Of a stretch of DNA of 64,000 nt, positions 53,170 to 61,931 are shown piece by piece. The translations under genes were made by a program, and so were the position numbers. The notes beneath the pieces are model-generated. The model was not told where the DNA came from, did no database searches, and saw only the letters and a program-made list of their open reading frames with translations. The number at the start of each line of letters is the position of its first letter. The stretch's first letter is position 1. Where the stretch lies: assembly GCA_026004195.1 (NCBI GenBank), contig BPIQ01000002.1, positions 310,001-374,000 on the forward strand, in the 5' to 3' direction. Origin of the DNA: Candidatus Binatia bacterium (GTDB lineage: Bacteria > Desulfobacterota > Binatia > HRBIN30 > BPIQ01).

Positions 53170-53190
53170 GCCCCCTCCCGCCTTGCGTGC

Positions 53191-54384
53191 TCAGGGACGA
53201 GCGGGCTGCGCCCCGCCGGAAGCCCGAAGCCCGCAGAACTCCTCGTAGTCGACGAGCTCCCGCACCGTGGGCTCGTCGCCGCACACGGGGCATTTCGGGT
53301 CCCTGCGCATTTTGTGGATTCGGAGCTCCATGCCGAGCGTGTCGAAGTACACCATACGCCCGATCAGCGGCCTGCCGATTCCGAGGATGAGCTTGATCGT
53401 CTCGAGCGCCTGAACGCAGCCCACGAGGCCGGGCAGGACTCCCAGCACGCCCGCCTCCTGGCAGCTCGGCGCCGCACCCGGAGGCGGAGGCTCGGGAAAG
53501 AGGCAGCGGTAGCAGGGCCCCTTGCCCGGGTAGAAGACCGTCGCCTGCCCCTCGAACTGGAAGATGCTCCCGTGGACGTTGGGCTTGCCCGTCATCACGC
53601 AGGCGTCGTTCACGAGATAACGGGTGGGGAAGTTGTCGCAACCGTCGACGACGATGTCGTAGTCGGCGAGGATCGAGAGGATGTTCTGCGAGGTGAGCCG
53701 CTCCCTGTAGGGGACGACCCGCACGTCGGGGTTCAGCGCTTCGAGGGTACGCTTGGCCGACTCGACTTTCGGCATGCCGATCCGGTCCTCGGAGTGGAGG
53801 ATCTGCCTCTGGAGGTTACTCCGGTCCACGAGGTCGTGGTCGACGATGCCGAGCGTGCCCACACCCGCCGCGGCCAGGTAGTAGGCGGCGGGCGAACCGA
53901 GGCCACCGGCCCCGACGAGGAGCACCTTGGCGTCGAGAAGCTTCGCTTGCCCGCGCTCGCCCACCTCCGGAAGGATGAAGTGGCGGCTGTAGCGCTCGAC
54001 CTGCTCCGGCGTGAACTTCCTTTCCTGCTCCCAGGGATAACCGGCGTTCTTCCAGGCGTTGTAGCCCCCCGCCATCGAGACGACGTTCTCGTAGCCCATT
54101 TCTTTGAGGATTTTCGCCGCGAGGAGCGACCGCGTCCCACCGGCGCAGTAGGCCACGATGGGCGTCGACTTGTCGGGGACCACCTCCTCGACCCGCATTT
54201 CGAGAAAGCCCCGGGGCAGGGAAACGGCTCCGGGCAGGTGGCCTTCTCGGTACTCTTCTTTTTCCCGCACGTCGAGGAGGAGAAAGCCCTTTCCGTTGGA
54301 GAGCCTCTGCCGGACTTCGTCGACACTCCACTCCGGAACGGTTTTCTTGGCTTCCTCGAGAATTTCCCGGAACGTCTTGGCCAT
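53191..54384 (-). CDS. moeB: Rhodanese-ThiF/MoeB fusion (sulfur-carrier activating enzyme)
   Basis: The 397-residue protein has an N-terminal rhodanese (about 18-115: LLLDVREKEEYREGHLPGAV, active Cys80 in AYCAGGTRS) and a C-terminal E1-like domain (about 125-397: YSRHFILPEVGERGQAKLLD, ATP site GAGGLGSPAAYYL at 158-170, DHDLVDRSNLQRQILHSEDR, GCDNFPTRYLVND; zinc cysteines CYRC and CPVC). It should adenylate the MoaD-like protein and supply sulfur. The usual MoeBR order is E1 first, rhodanese last; here it is reversed. It starts at ATG 54384. Confidence 0.9.
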   Translation of the reverse strand: MAKTFREILEEAKKTVPEWSVDEVRQRLSNGKGFLLLDVREKEEYREGHLPGAVSLPRGFLEMRVEEVVPDKSTPIVAYCAGGTRSLLAAKILKEMGYENVVSMAGGYNAWKNAGYPWEQERKFTPEQVERYSRHFILPEVGERGQAKLLDAKVLLVGAGGLGSPAAYYLAAAGVGTLGIVDHDLVDRSNLQRQILHSEDRIGMPKVESAKRTLEALNPDVRVVPYRERLTSQNILSILADYDIVVDGCDNFPTRYLVNDACVMTGKPNVHGSIFQFEGQATVFYPGKGPCYRCLFPEPPPPGAAPSCQEAGVLGVLPGLVGCVQALETIKLILGIGRPLIGRMVYFDTLGMELRIHKMRRDPKCPVCGDEPTVRELVDYEEFCGLRASGGAQPARP

Positions 54385-54413
54385 GGCAAAACTCCTTCGC
54401 TCGCAGTTCTCCT

Positions 54414-54668
54414 TTATAGTCCCTGCCCTTCCGAGGGTCCACCGGCGCCTTCGAGGGCCCGTCGAAGCTCCCGGATCCGCCGGTCGCTGGCGAGCGCGTG
54501 AACGATGGCGAGCAGATTCGCCCCCAGGCACGTGAACAGCGCGGCCACGCCCCACGTGAAGTGGGATTCGACGTCCGCGGACCCGTGGAGGAGGCCGACG
54601 CCGCGGAAAAACGCGACGAAAAGAACGGTCGTGGAAACCAGCAGCAGTGCCGCAGTGACCTTCGCCAT
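54414..54668 (-). CDS. Small two-helix membrane protein
   Basis: The 84-residue protein has two membrane segments (VTAALLLVSTTVLFVAFFRG and GVAALFTCLGANLLAIVHAL) and a charged cytoplasmic tail (DRRIRELRRALEGAG). No domain is recognised. It lies between the NuoI-like gene (12 bp) and moeB (29 bp) in the same direction, so it is probably part of this unit. A partner or anchor for the ferredoxin proteins is possible but unproven. Confidence 0.6.
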   Translation of the reverse strand: MAKVTAALLLVSTTVLFVAFFRGVGLLHGSADVESHFTWGVAALFTCLGANLLAIVHALASDRRIRELRRALEGAGGPSEGQGL

Positions 54669-54680
54669 CGCCCTCGGGGC

Positions 54681-55286
54681 TCAAGAAGCCGCGCGCCCGA
54701 TGCTCGCCGGCTCGAACCTCCCCTCCCGGACGTCGCGCACGAGGTCCTCGAGCAGTGCATTCCTGCCCCGCTCGGCGAGAATCCGGGACCTCTCCATCAG
54801 GATTTCTTTCGTCTCGATGAAATCTTCCCGCCGGTAACCCCAGATCCTCGGGTGCACGTAGGTATCCATGCGGATGGCGTCGCACGGGCACGCCTCGACG
54901 CAGAGCCCGCAGTAGATACAGCGCAACGTGTCGATCTCGTACCGAACCGGATACTTCTCCACGTGAGGGTCCGGATGCTCGCCGGCCTCGATGTAGATGC
55001 AGTGTGCAGGACAGGCCGTGGCGCAGAGAAAGCAAGCCGTGCAGCGGACCGAGCCGTCTTCTTTGAGCGTGAGCCGGTGGGCACCGCGGAAGTTGTCGGG
55101 GTAGTGTTTGACTTCGTCGGGGTACTGCACCGTCACGGCAGCGCGGACCTGCCGCGCGAGACCGAGCGCATGGAGGACGTGCAGGAAAAGATTGCGCCAG
55201 AAGCGGTACACGACCACGAAGAGGCCCCGCAGGACCTCCGGCAGGTAGAGCTTCTCCCAGAAACCGAGTTCGCGACGGCGCTGCAT
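54681..55286 (-). CDS. NuoI-like two-cluster [4Fe-4S] protein
   Basis: The 201-residue protein resembles the complex I subunit NuoI: FRGAHRLTLKEDGSVRCTAC, the cluster sets CTACFLCATACP and CIYCGLCVEACPCDAIRMDT, and the C-terminal helix RAILAERG-like region. It begins with MQRRRELGFWEKLYLPEVLR. No other nuo gene is in the window, so it may be an orphan complex I subunit or the electron acceptor of the neighbouring module. ATG 55286 is preferred over upstream starts in the DUF255 gene. Confidence 0.8.
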   Translation of the reverse strand: MQRRRELGFWEKLYLPEVLRGLFVVVYRFWRNLFLHVLHALGLARQVRAAVTVQYPDEVKHYPDNFRGAHRLTLKEDGSVRCTACFLCATACPAHCIYIEAGEHPDPHVEKYPVRYEIDTLRCIYCGLCVEACPCDAIRMDTYVHPRIWGYRREDFIETKEILMERSRILAERGRNALLEDLVRDVREGRFEPASIGRAAS

Positions 55287-55320
55287 GGAAAGTCGACCTT
55301 GGAGGTCCACTATGGGAAGC

Positions 55321-57690
55321 CTACCCCTTCGTGTCAAGCAAGGCCGGCGCCGCCCGGCTTCTCGCGCGCTTGTCTCTCCCCGCGAGCTGCGCCTCGAACA
55401 CCTCGGGATCCGTCGTGGGTAGCTCGCACACGCCCTCCTCGCAGACGTAAGCCGTCGTGCGACCCCGGCGCGCGGGTTTACCCGCCACCCACGGGATCGC
55501 CTCGGCGATGCGATCCTCGTCTTTCCCCTCGACGACCGACGCCAGCACCCGGTTCGGGAAAAAGGTCCGCCGCAGGACCGAAAGAAAAGGTTCGAGAGAA
55601 GTCTTCTCGTCGGGGCGGACGAGCACGATCTCTTTCGGGCGCTCGAGAAGAAAATCGATGCCGGAGAGGAATTTCGGCGAGTCGGCAGGAGCACGCTCGA
55701 GGTGGCGCGAAAACGCAGCGAGAAGCTCCTCGGCCCGCGAGCGGAAGCGGGCCTTCGTCGTGAACTCCGAAAGGCGCAAGAGATTCGAGAAAGCCACGGA
55801 ATTCCCCGAAGGCTCGGCGCCGTCGTAGACGGGTTTTTCCCTCACGGGGAGCTTCTCGCCGTCGTGGGGCGTGAAAAAGTAGCCCCCGTGCCCGGCGTCC
55901 CAGAACTTCTCGTCCTGCAGCTTCTGCAGCTCCAGCGCCTCTTCCAGCCAGCCGACGTCGAAGGTGGCCTCGTAGAGATCGAGCCATGCCTGCACGAGGA
56001 AGGCGTAGTCGTCGAGAAAGCCCCGGCCTTCGGCGTGTCCCTCGAAATACACCCTCCGAAGACCGTCCGCCCCTCGCAGCCCGACTCGCAGGAACTCGGC
56101 CGCGCGCGCCGCGCGCCTCGCCCACTCGGGCTCCCCCAGGACGAGCGCGGCCCGGGCGAACGCCGAGACGGCCAGTGCGTTCCAGGACAGGACGACCTTG
56201 CGATCCGTGAGCGGGGGCGTTCTCGCCTTCCTCTTCTCGTAGAGTAGGGCCCGCGCGCGGTCGAGCTCGCGACGGAGCTCCCCCGGCGAAACGCCCCGCT
56301 CGCGCGCGAACTGCTCGAGCGGTCGGGTCTCGTAGAGCACGTTTTTTCCCCCGAGCTCCCCCGCTGCATCGATCCCGTAGAACTCCACGAACCAGCCGGC
56401 CGTCTTCGGCCCGAGCGCGGCCAGGACCTCGTCCCGGCTCCAGAGATAGAACTTCCCCTCCTCTCCCTCGCTGTCCGCGTCCGTGGCGGAATAGAAACCT
56501 CCCTCGGGGTGGGACATCTCGCGGTCGAGGTAGCGGAGCGTGTCCCTCGCGACCCGCGCGAACTCCTCGCGTCCCGTGGCCTGGTACGCCTCGAGGTAGG
56601 CGACGACGAGCTGGGCGTTGTCGTAGAGCATCTTTTCGAAGTGCGGGATCCGCCAGCGCGAGTCGGTGGAATACCGGTGGAACCCGCCGCCGATCGCGTC
56701 TCGAATGCCTCCGGCCGCCATTTTCTCGAGCGTTCGCGTCGCCAGGCGCAAAACCGCGGGATCGCCGGTTCGGCGCCCCATCCGCAAGAGAAACTCGAGG
56801 GCTGCCGGACGGGGGAACTTGGGTGCGGTACCGAAGCCCCCGTTTTCCGCGTCGAAACGGCGCCGGTACCACTCGAGTGCTTTTTCCAGCACCCCTTCCA
56901 CGTCGGTCGTCGCGAGCACGGACTCTTGCCGGACGCGCTGCTCGAGGTGTCGCACGAGGTCCGAGGCCGCCCGGCGCACGTCCTCGGGTCGCGTCCGGTA
57001 GACTTCGTGGAGGCGCCGGAGCAAAGTGAGAAAGCCGGGCCGGCGACCGCGCGCCCCGTCCCTCGGCGGAAAGTACGTTCCGCCGTAGAACGGCTCGCCG
57101 GAGGGCGTGAGCCACACCGTCATGGGCCAGCCGCCTCCACCGGAAAGTGCTTGCACGGCCGCCATGTAGGCGGCGTCGACGTCCGGCCGACGTTCACGGT
57201 CGACCTTGATCGCCACGTAGTGGCGGTTCAGGAACTCCGCGATTTCCTCGTCTTCGAACGACTCCTCTTCCATGACGTGGCACCAGTGGCAGGTGGAGTA
57301 ACCGACGCTGAGAAGAACGGGGCGGTTCTCCCTCCGGGCCACTTCGAAGGCTTCGGGCCCCCACGGGTACCAGTTCACGGGGTTGTGGGCGTGCTGGAGA
57401 AGATAGGGGCTTTTCTCGAGGAGAAGCCGGTTCGTGTACCTGGGGGAACCGTCCGGGTTTCGGTGTCGGGTGCGGGGCACGTAGTTCGGGCCCTTCGAAC
57501 GAAGCTCGGCGAGAAGCCTGGCCTCGAGCTCGGGCGGGAACGGCTCGGCTCCGGGTAGGGGCCGCAGCCCTGCTCCGGTTTCGGCAAAAACCGTGCTGGC
57601 GAGGGACGAGAGAAAAAACAGCCAGGCGAAAGAAAGCGTCGCGAAACGAACCGGCCTGCGGCCCGCGACAACGCTACGGAACGACACCAC
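55321..57690 (-). CDS. Secreted DUF255/YyaL-type thioredoxin-fold protein
   Basis: The 789-residue protein has a signal peptide ([20 protein letters not shown]), an N-terminal thioredoxin-like DUF255 domain (about 90-250) with [20 protein letters not shown], the CxxC motif [20 protein letters not shown], and [20 protein letters not shown] then GTYFPP. The C-terminal part (about 280-760) is the (alpha/alpha)6 barrel seen in YyaL and SPATA20 ([39 protein letters not shown]). The function is unknown, possibly redox or glycan related. It is complete. Confidence 0.88.
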   Translation of the reverse strand: MVSFRSVVAGRRPVRFATLSFAWLFFLSSLASTVFAETGAGLRPLPGAEPFPPELEARLLAELRSKGPNYVPRTRHRNPDGSPRYTNRLLLEKSPYLLQHAHNPVNWYPWGPEAFEVARRENRPVLLSVGYSTCHWCHVMEEESFEDEEIAEFLNRHYVAIKVDRERRPDVDAAYMAAVQALSGGGGWPMTVWLTPSGEPFYGGTYFPPRDGARGRRPGFLTLLRRLHEVYRTRPEDVRRAASDLVRHLEQRVRQESVLATTDVEGVLEKALEWYRRRFDAENGGFGTAPKFPRPAALEFLLRMGRRTGDPAVLRLATRTLEKMAAGGIRDAIGGGFHRYSTDSRWRIPHFEKMLYDNAQLVVAYLEAYQATGREEFARVARDTLRYLDREMSHPEGGFYSATDADSEGEEGKFYLWSRDEVLAALGPKTAGWFVEFYGIDAAGELGGKNVLYETRPLEQFARERGVSPGELRRELDRARALLYEKRKARTPPLTDRKVVLSWNALAVSAFARAALVLGEPEWARRAARAAEFLRVGLRGADGLRRVYFEGHAEGRGFLDDYAFLVQAWLDLYEATFDVGWLEEALELQKLQDEKFWDAGHGGYFFTPHDGEKLPVREKPVYDGAEPSGNSVAFSNLLRLSEFTTKARFRSRAEELLAAFSRHLERAPADSPKFLSGIDFLLERPKEIVLVRPDEKTSLEPFLSVLRRTFFPNRVLASVVEGKDEDRIAEAIPWVAGKPARRGRTTAYVCEEGVCELPTTDPEVFEAQLAGRDKRARSRAAPALLDTKG

Positions 57691-57769
57691 GGGTTCACCT
57701 TGCCGCCCGGCGAGTCCGGGGGCAAGCCGAGCGAAACCGTTCCGCCCGGTGTATTCTCGGGGCCCGGGT

Positions 57770-58912
57770 ATGGAGCTCGAAATCGTTCCTTCGATCGCGC
57801 GCGTCCGACGGGAGGAGTGGAACGCGCTCGTCGGCGAGGCGTCGCCCTTTCTCGAATGGGAGTGGCTCTCGTCTCTGGAGGAAACCGGCTCGGCCGTGCC
57901 GAGCGAAGGCTGGCAGGCCGCGCATCTTCTCGCCCGGCGCGGGGGCCGCCTCGTCGCGGCCTGCCCGGTCTACCTCAAGGCCCACAGCGAAGGAGAATTC
58001 GTCTTCGACTACGCCTTTGCCGAAGCCGCCGAGCGAGCGGGACTCCGCTACTACCCCAAGCTCCTCGTCGGCGTGCCTTTCACTCCCGTCTCGGGGCCGC
58101 GCTTTCTCGTGGCACCGGAGGAGGACAGAGAGGAGGCCGTCCGTGCCCTCGCCGCCGGGCTCCTCGCCTTGTGCCGGGAGCACGGCCTCTCGTCCGTCCA
58201 CGTGAACTTCTGCCTGGCCGAAGAAGCGCGCGTCCTTTCCGGGCTCGGTTTCCATCTCCGGGTCGGTCGGCAGTTCCACTGGTGGAACCGCGGCTGGTCG
58301 AACTTCGAGGACTACTTGGCATCTCTGCGGAGCAAAAGAAGGATCCAGATCCGGCGGGAACGCCGGGAACTCGAGCGACAGCGGGTCCGTATCGAGGTCG
58401 TCGCCGGGAAGGGTATCCCGGACGGGCTTTTCGGTCCGATGTACGACCTCTACGCTTCCACCACCGACAAGTATGTGTGGGGGCGGCGTTATCTCCGGCG
58501 GGAGCTTTTCTTCCGGGTCCGCGACCTCTGGCGGGAGCGACTCTGTTTCGTGCTCGCGTGGCGGGAAGGAGAGCTTCTGGCCGGCACCTTCAACGTGCGC
58601 AAAGGCGACGTGCTCTACGGCCGCTACTGGGGCACGTTCGAGGAGTTACCCTTTCTCCACTTCAACGTCTGCTACTACGCGAGTCTCGAGTACTGCCTCG
58701 CGCAAGGGCTCCGCCGTTTCGAGCCGGGAGCGGGAGGAACGTTCAAGCTGTTGCGTGGCTTCGAACCGGTGCCCACCCACAGCGCCCACTTTTTCCTGCA
58801 TCCCGGCCTCCATCGTGCGGTGGGCGAATACCTGGTAAGAGAGCGGGCGCAGGAGGAGCGGGAAATCCGCTTCCTGCGCCAGCACCTGCCGTACCGAAAA
58901 CACGAAACGTGA
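57770..58912 (+). CDS. GNAT/FemAB-type DUF482 acyltransferase family protein
   Basis: The 380-residue protein matches the DUF482 (peptidogalycan biosynthesis) family: [115 protein letters not shown] and [17 protein letters not shown]. The fold is related to FemAB/GNAT enzymes that add amino acids or acyl groups. The target is not known. It is divergent from the DUF255 gene with about 80 bp between. Confidence 0.85.
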   Translation: MELEIVPSIARVRREEWNALVGEASPFLEWEWLSSLEETGSAVPSEGWQAAHLLARRGGRLVAACPVYLKAHSEGEFVFDYAFAEAAERAGLRYYPKLLVGVPFTPVSGPRFLVAPEEDREEAVRALAAGLLALCREHGLSSVHVNFCLAEEARVLSGLGFHLRVGRQFHWWNRGWSNFEDYLASLRSKRRIQIRRERRELERQRVRIEVVAGKGIPDGLFGPMYDLYASTTDKYVWGRRYLRRELFFRVRDLWRERLCFVLAWREGELLAGTFNVRKGDVLYGRYWGTFEELPFLHFNVCYYASLEYCLAQGLRRFEPGAGGTFKLLRGFEPVPTHSAHFFLHPGLHRAVGEYLVRERAQEEREIRFLRQHLPYRKHET

Positions 58913-58960
58913 CGTCGCCGCGTCGGGACCCCGAAGGGGTGTTCCCGTCCGCCAGCCCGC

Positions 58961-59234
58961 CCCCCGGACGCGACGGAGCGCGTCCCTCCGACGGATGCGC
59001 GGGGTGTGCCGGACCCCGCCCGGCCTTGCAAACGCGACCGCCGCGTTCATACCGCCCCGCCTCCCGCCGAACGCGACGCGAACGAGACGGACACGTTCGT
59101 ATTCCCCCCGGGACGCGATCGGAGGGCCACGCTCTGTCGTGGCCGTGACCGTCGATGGTACGAACCGCCATCGCGCGCGCGAACGGCCACGCCGATCCCC
59201 GCCCCGCCGGGACGCGACGGAGCGCGTCCCTCCG
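58961..59234. repeat. Three palindromic (REP-like) elements in the gap before clpA
   Basis: The gap 58913-59245 has no gene. Copies lie at 58961-58990 (direct, arms GGACGCG/CGCGTCC), 59121-59147 (inverted, arms GGCCACG/CGTGGCC, loop ACAGAG) and 59208-59234 (direct, GGACGCG/CGCGTCC). The middle copy has two arm positions changed on both sides so that pairing is kept. Between copies are CGTTCG words and short inverted CGAACG words, as in the 9401-9790 cluster. Confidence 0.8.
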
Positions 59235-59245
59235 AATCGAACGCC

Positions 59246-61552
59246 TCAGGAAGTCGCTTCTTGCCGGTCGGCCCGCGACGGCTCTTCGCGGGCATCGAGG
59301 GGCGCGTACTGGAAGACGAGCTTTCCGTCCCGCGCGTCGATCTCGACGCGACCTCCGGACTGCAAGCGCCCGAAAAGGATCTCGTCGGCGAGCACCCGTT
59401 TCACTTCGGTCTGGATGAGGCGCGCCATGGGCCTCGCGCCGAACGTAGGGTCGTAACCCTTCTCCGCAAGGTACCGCCGGGCCGCAGGGGTGATCTGCAG
59501 GAAGACCTTCCGTTCGTTGAGTTGCGTGTCGAGCTCCATGATGAACTTGTCGACGACCCGCTCGATGACTTCCATGGAAAGCGGCGAGAAATGGATGATG
59601 GCGTCGAGCCGGTTGCGGAACTCGGGACTGAAGAGCCGCTCGATGGCCTTGCCGGCCCGGTCGGCGGTGGACCGCTCGCCGAAGCCGATCGCGTGCGACG
59701 CCATTTCCTGGGCCCCGGCGTTCGTCGTCATGATGAGAATCACGTTCCGGAAATCCGCCTTCCGCCCGTTGTTGTCGGTGAGCGTGGCGTGGTCCATCAC
59801 CTGGAGGAGGATGTTGAACAGGTTCGGGTGCGCCTTCTCGATCTCGTCGAGCAGCAGCACGGCGTGCGGGGACTTCCGGATCGCGTCCGTCAGGAGCCCC
59901 CCCTGGTCGAAGCCGACGTAACCCGGCGGCGCACCGATGAGCCGGGAGACCGTGTGTGCCTCCATGTACTCGCTCATGTCGAAGCGGAGGAACTCGATCC
60001 CGAGAGCCGAAGCGAGCTGCTTGGCCAGTTCCGTCTTCCCGACCCCCGTGGGGCCCGCGAAGAGAAAACACCCGACCGGTTTCGTGGGCTGGCCGAGTCC
60101 CGCGCGGGCGAGCTTGATCGCCGAGGCGAGGGTCTCGATCGCCGGGTCCTGGCCGAACACGGTGAGCTTGAGGTCGCGCTCGAGCGTCTGGAGCCGCTCC
60201 CGGTCGCTCACCGAGACGCTCCGCGGTGGGATGCGGGCCATCGCGGCCACGACGTGCTCGATGTCCCGGACGCGGACGGTTTTCCGCTTCTGCGCTCCCG
60301 TCTGCATCTGCGCGATGGCTCCCGCCTCGTCGAGGACGTCGATGGCCTTGTCCGGCAGGAAGCGGTCGTTCACGTAACGCGCGGCGAGCTCCGCGGCGGC
60401 CCGCACCGCCTCGCGGGAGTACGTCACGCCGTGGTGCTGCTCGTACCGCGACTTGAGACCCTTCAGGATTTCCACCGTGTCCTCGACGCTCGGTTCGAGG
60501 ACCTCGATCTTCTGGAACCGCCGCGCGAGCGCCCGGTCTCTCTCGAAGTAGCTCTTGTAGTCGTTGTACGTGGTGGCCCCGATGCAGCGGATCTCGCCGG
60601 AAGCGAGCGCGGGCTTGAGGATGTTCGAAGCGTCGAGAGAGCCGCCGCTCGTCGCCCCGGCGCCGACGACGGTGTGGATTTCGTCGATGAAGAGAATCGA
60701 CCCCGGCTTGTTCCGGAGCGCCGCGATCACGCCCTTGAGCCGCTCCTCGAAATCGCCCCGGAAGCGGGTCCCGGCGAGGAGCGCTCCCATGTCGAGGGCG
60801 TAGATCCGCGCGTCCTTGAGCTTCTCGGGCACCTCCCCGCGCACGATCCGGAGGGCGAGCCCTTCTGCGAGGGCCGTTTTCCCCACCCCCGGCTCGCCCA
60901 CGAACACGGGATTGTTTTTCTGCCGCCGGCAGAGAACCCGGATCGTCCTCTCGAGCTCGGCCTCCCGTCCGATCAGCGGATCGAGCTTTCCTTCCGCGGC
61001 GCGCGCCGTAAGGTCCGTCGTGAAGACCGCGAGCGGGTCGCGCAGCCGCGCTCGCCGCTCGCCACTCTCGACTTCCTCGTCCTCCTCGACGCCGCCCGTG
61101 GCCGGTTCTTCCGTCGGGATCTTCGAGATGCCGTGGGAAATGTAGGAAATCACGTCGAGCCGCGTGATCCCCTGTTCCTCGAGGAAGTAGGCCGCGTGGC
61201 AGTCCGGCTCCCGGAAGATCGCGACGAGCACGTTCCTGCCCAGGATTTCCTCCTTGCCGGAGGACTGCACCTGGACCGCAGCACGCTGGATGACGCGCTG
61301 GAACCCGATCGTCTGCTTGGGTGGAGCCTGCACCCCTTCGGGCAGTTTCTCGACCTTCTCGTCGAGGAACTTCTCGAGCCGTCGCCGGAGCGCGTCCACG
61401 TCGCCCCCGCAGTGCCGGATGATGTCGGCGACGTCCGCATCGTCGAGGAGCGCCCAGAGGAGATGCTCGACGCAGAGAAACTCGTGCCGCCGCCTCTGCG
61501 CTTCGGTGACGGCCCGGGTGAGGCTGATTTCGAGCTCGCGGCTGATCCTCAT
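59246..61552 (-). CDS. clpA: ATP-dependent Clp protease ATP-binding subunit ClpA
   Basis: ClpA unfolds substrates for ClpP. The 768-residue protein has the Clp N-domain (about 1-145), AAA1 with GEPGVGKTALAEGLALRIV, SILFIDEIHTVVGAGATSGG and the arginine-finger region, and AAA2 with FAGPTGVGKTELAKQLA, VLLLDEIEKAHPNLFNILLQ and GFGERS (ClpP-loop-like IGF). It lacks the ClpB middle domain, and with ClpS upstream it is ClpA. It starts 5 bp after clpS. The basic/acidic C-terminal tail is ordinary. Confidence 0.95.
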   Translation of the reverse strand: MRISRELEISLTRAVTEAQRRRHEFLCVEHLLWALLDDADVADIIRHCGGDVDALRRRLEKFLDEKVEKLPEGVQAPPKQTIGFQRVIQRAAVQVQSSGKEEILGRNVLVAIFREPDCHAAYFLEEQGITRLDVISYISHGISKIPTEEPATGGVEEDEEVESGERRARLRDPLAVFTTDLTARAAEGKLDPLIGREAELERTIRVLCRRQKNNPVFVGEPGVGKTALAEGLALRIVRGEVPEKLKDARIYALDMGALLAGTRFRGDFEERLKGVIAALRNKPGSILFIDEIHTVVGAGATSGGSLDASNILKPALASGEIRCIGATTYNDYKSYFERDRALARRFQKIEVLEPSVEDTVEILKGLKSRYEQHHGVTYSREAVRAAAELAARYVNDRFLPDKAIDVLDEAGAIAQMQTGAQKRKTVRVRDIEHVVAAMARIPPRSVSVSDRERLQTLERDLKLTVFGQDPAIETLASAIKLARAGLGQPTKPVGCFLFAGPTGVGKTELAKQLASALGIEFLRFDMSEYMEAHTVSRLIGAPPGYVGFDQGGLLTDAIRKSPHAVLLLDEIEKAHPNLFNILLQVMDHATLTDNNGRKADFRNVILIMTTNAGAQEMASHAIGFGERSTADRAGKAIERLFSPEFRNRLDAIIHFSPLSMEVIERVVDKFIMELDTQLNERKVFLQITPAARRYLAEKGYDPTFGARPMARLIQTEVKRVLADEILFGRLQSGGRVEIDARDGKLVFQYAPLDAREEPSRADRQEATS

Positions 61553-61557
61553 AAGCT

Positions 61558-61887
61558 TCAGGCTTCTTCCATGCTGCACCGCAACGGGAACTCGTGCTGC
61601 CGCGCGAGAGCGTGCACCTGCGCCACGCGCGTTTCGGCGATCTCGTACGTGTAGGTGCCCGCGACGCCGACCCCGTGGTGGTGGACGTGCAGCATGATCC
61701 GGACGGCGTCTTCCTCGCGGTGGTGGAAGACGGTTTTCAGGATCCACACGACGAATTCCATCGTCGTGTAATCGTCGTTGTGGAGAAGGACCTTGTACAT
61801 CCGAGGCCGCTTGAGACGGCGCTCGGTCGCCGTCTTTCTCTCGGTCACGACGGCGTCGGACGTGTCGTGAACCCTCCGCTCGCCCAT
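61558..61887 (-). CDS. clpS: ATP-dependent Clp protease adaptor ClpS
   Basis: ClpS brings N-degron proteins to ClpAP. The 109-residue protein has RMYKVLLHNDDYTTMEFVVW (N-end pocket), ILKTVFHHREEDAVRIMLHV and HHHGVGVAGTYTYEIAETRV, all typical. The N-terminal 30 residues form the flexible extension. clpS-clpA is a common pair. Its upstream promoter must lie between 61888 and 61931 or inside the preceding gene. Confidence 0.95.
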   Translation of the reverse strand: MGERRVHDTSDAVVTERKTATERRLKRPRMYKVLLHNDDYTTMEFVVWILKTVFHHREEDAVRIMLHVHHHGVGVAGTYTYEIAETRVAQVHALARQHEFPLRCSMEEA

Positions 61888-61931
61888 GCCTACGTATATA
61901 GCACCGGACGACGCGGCGAAAAACGTACCCC

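Noticed and set aside
59006-61654. Long plus-strand open frame opposite clpA
   Set aside because: It is a shadow of clpA with no recognisable domains; clpA is certain.
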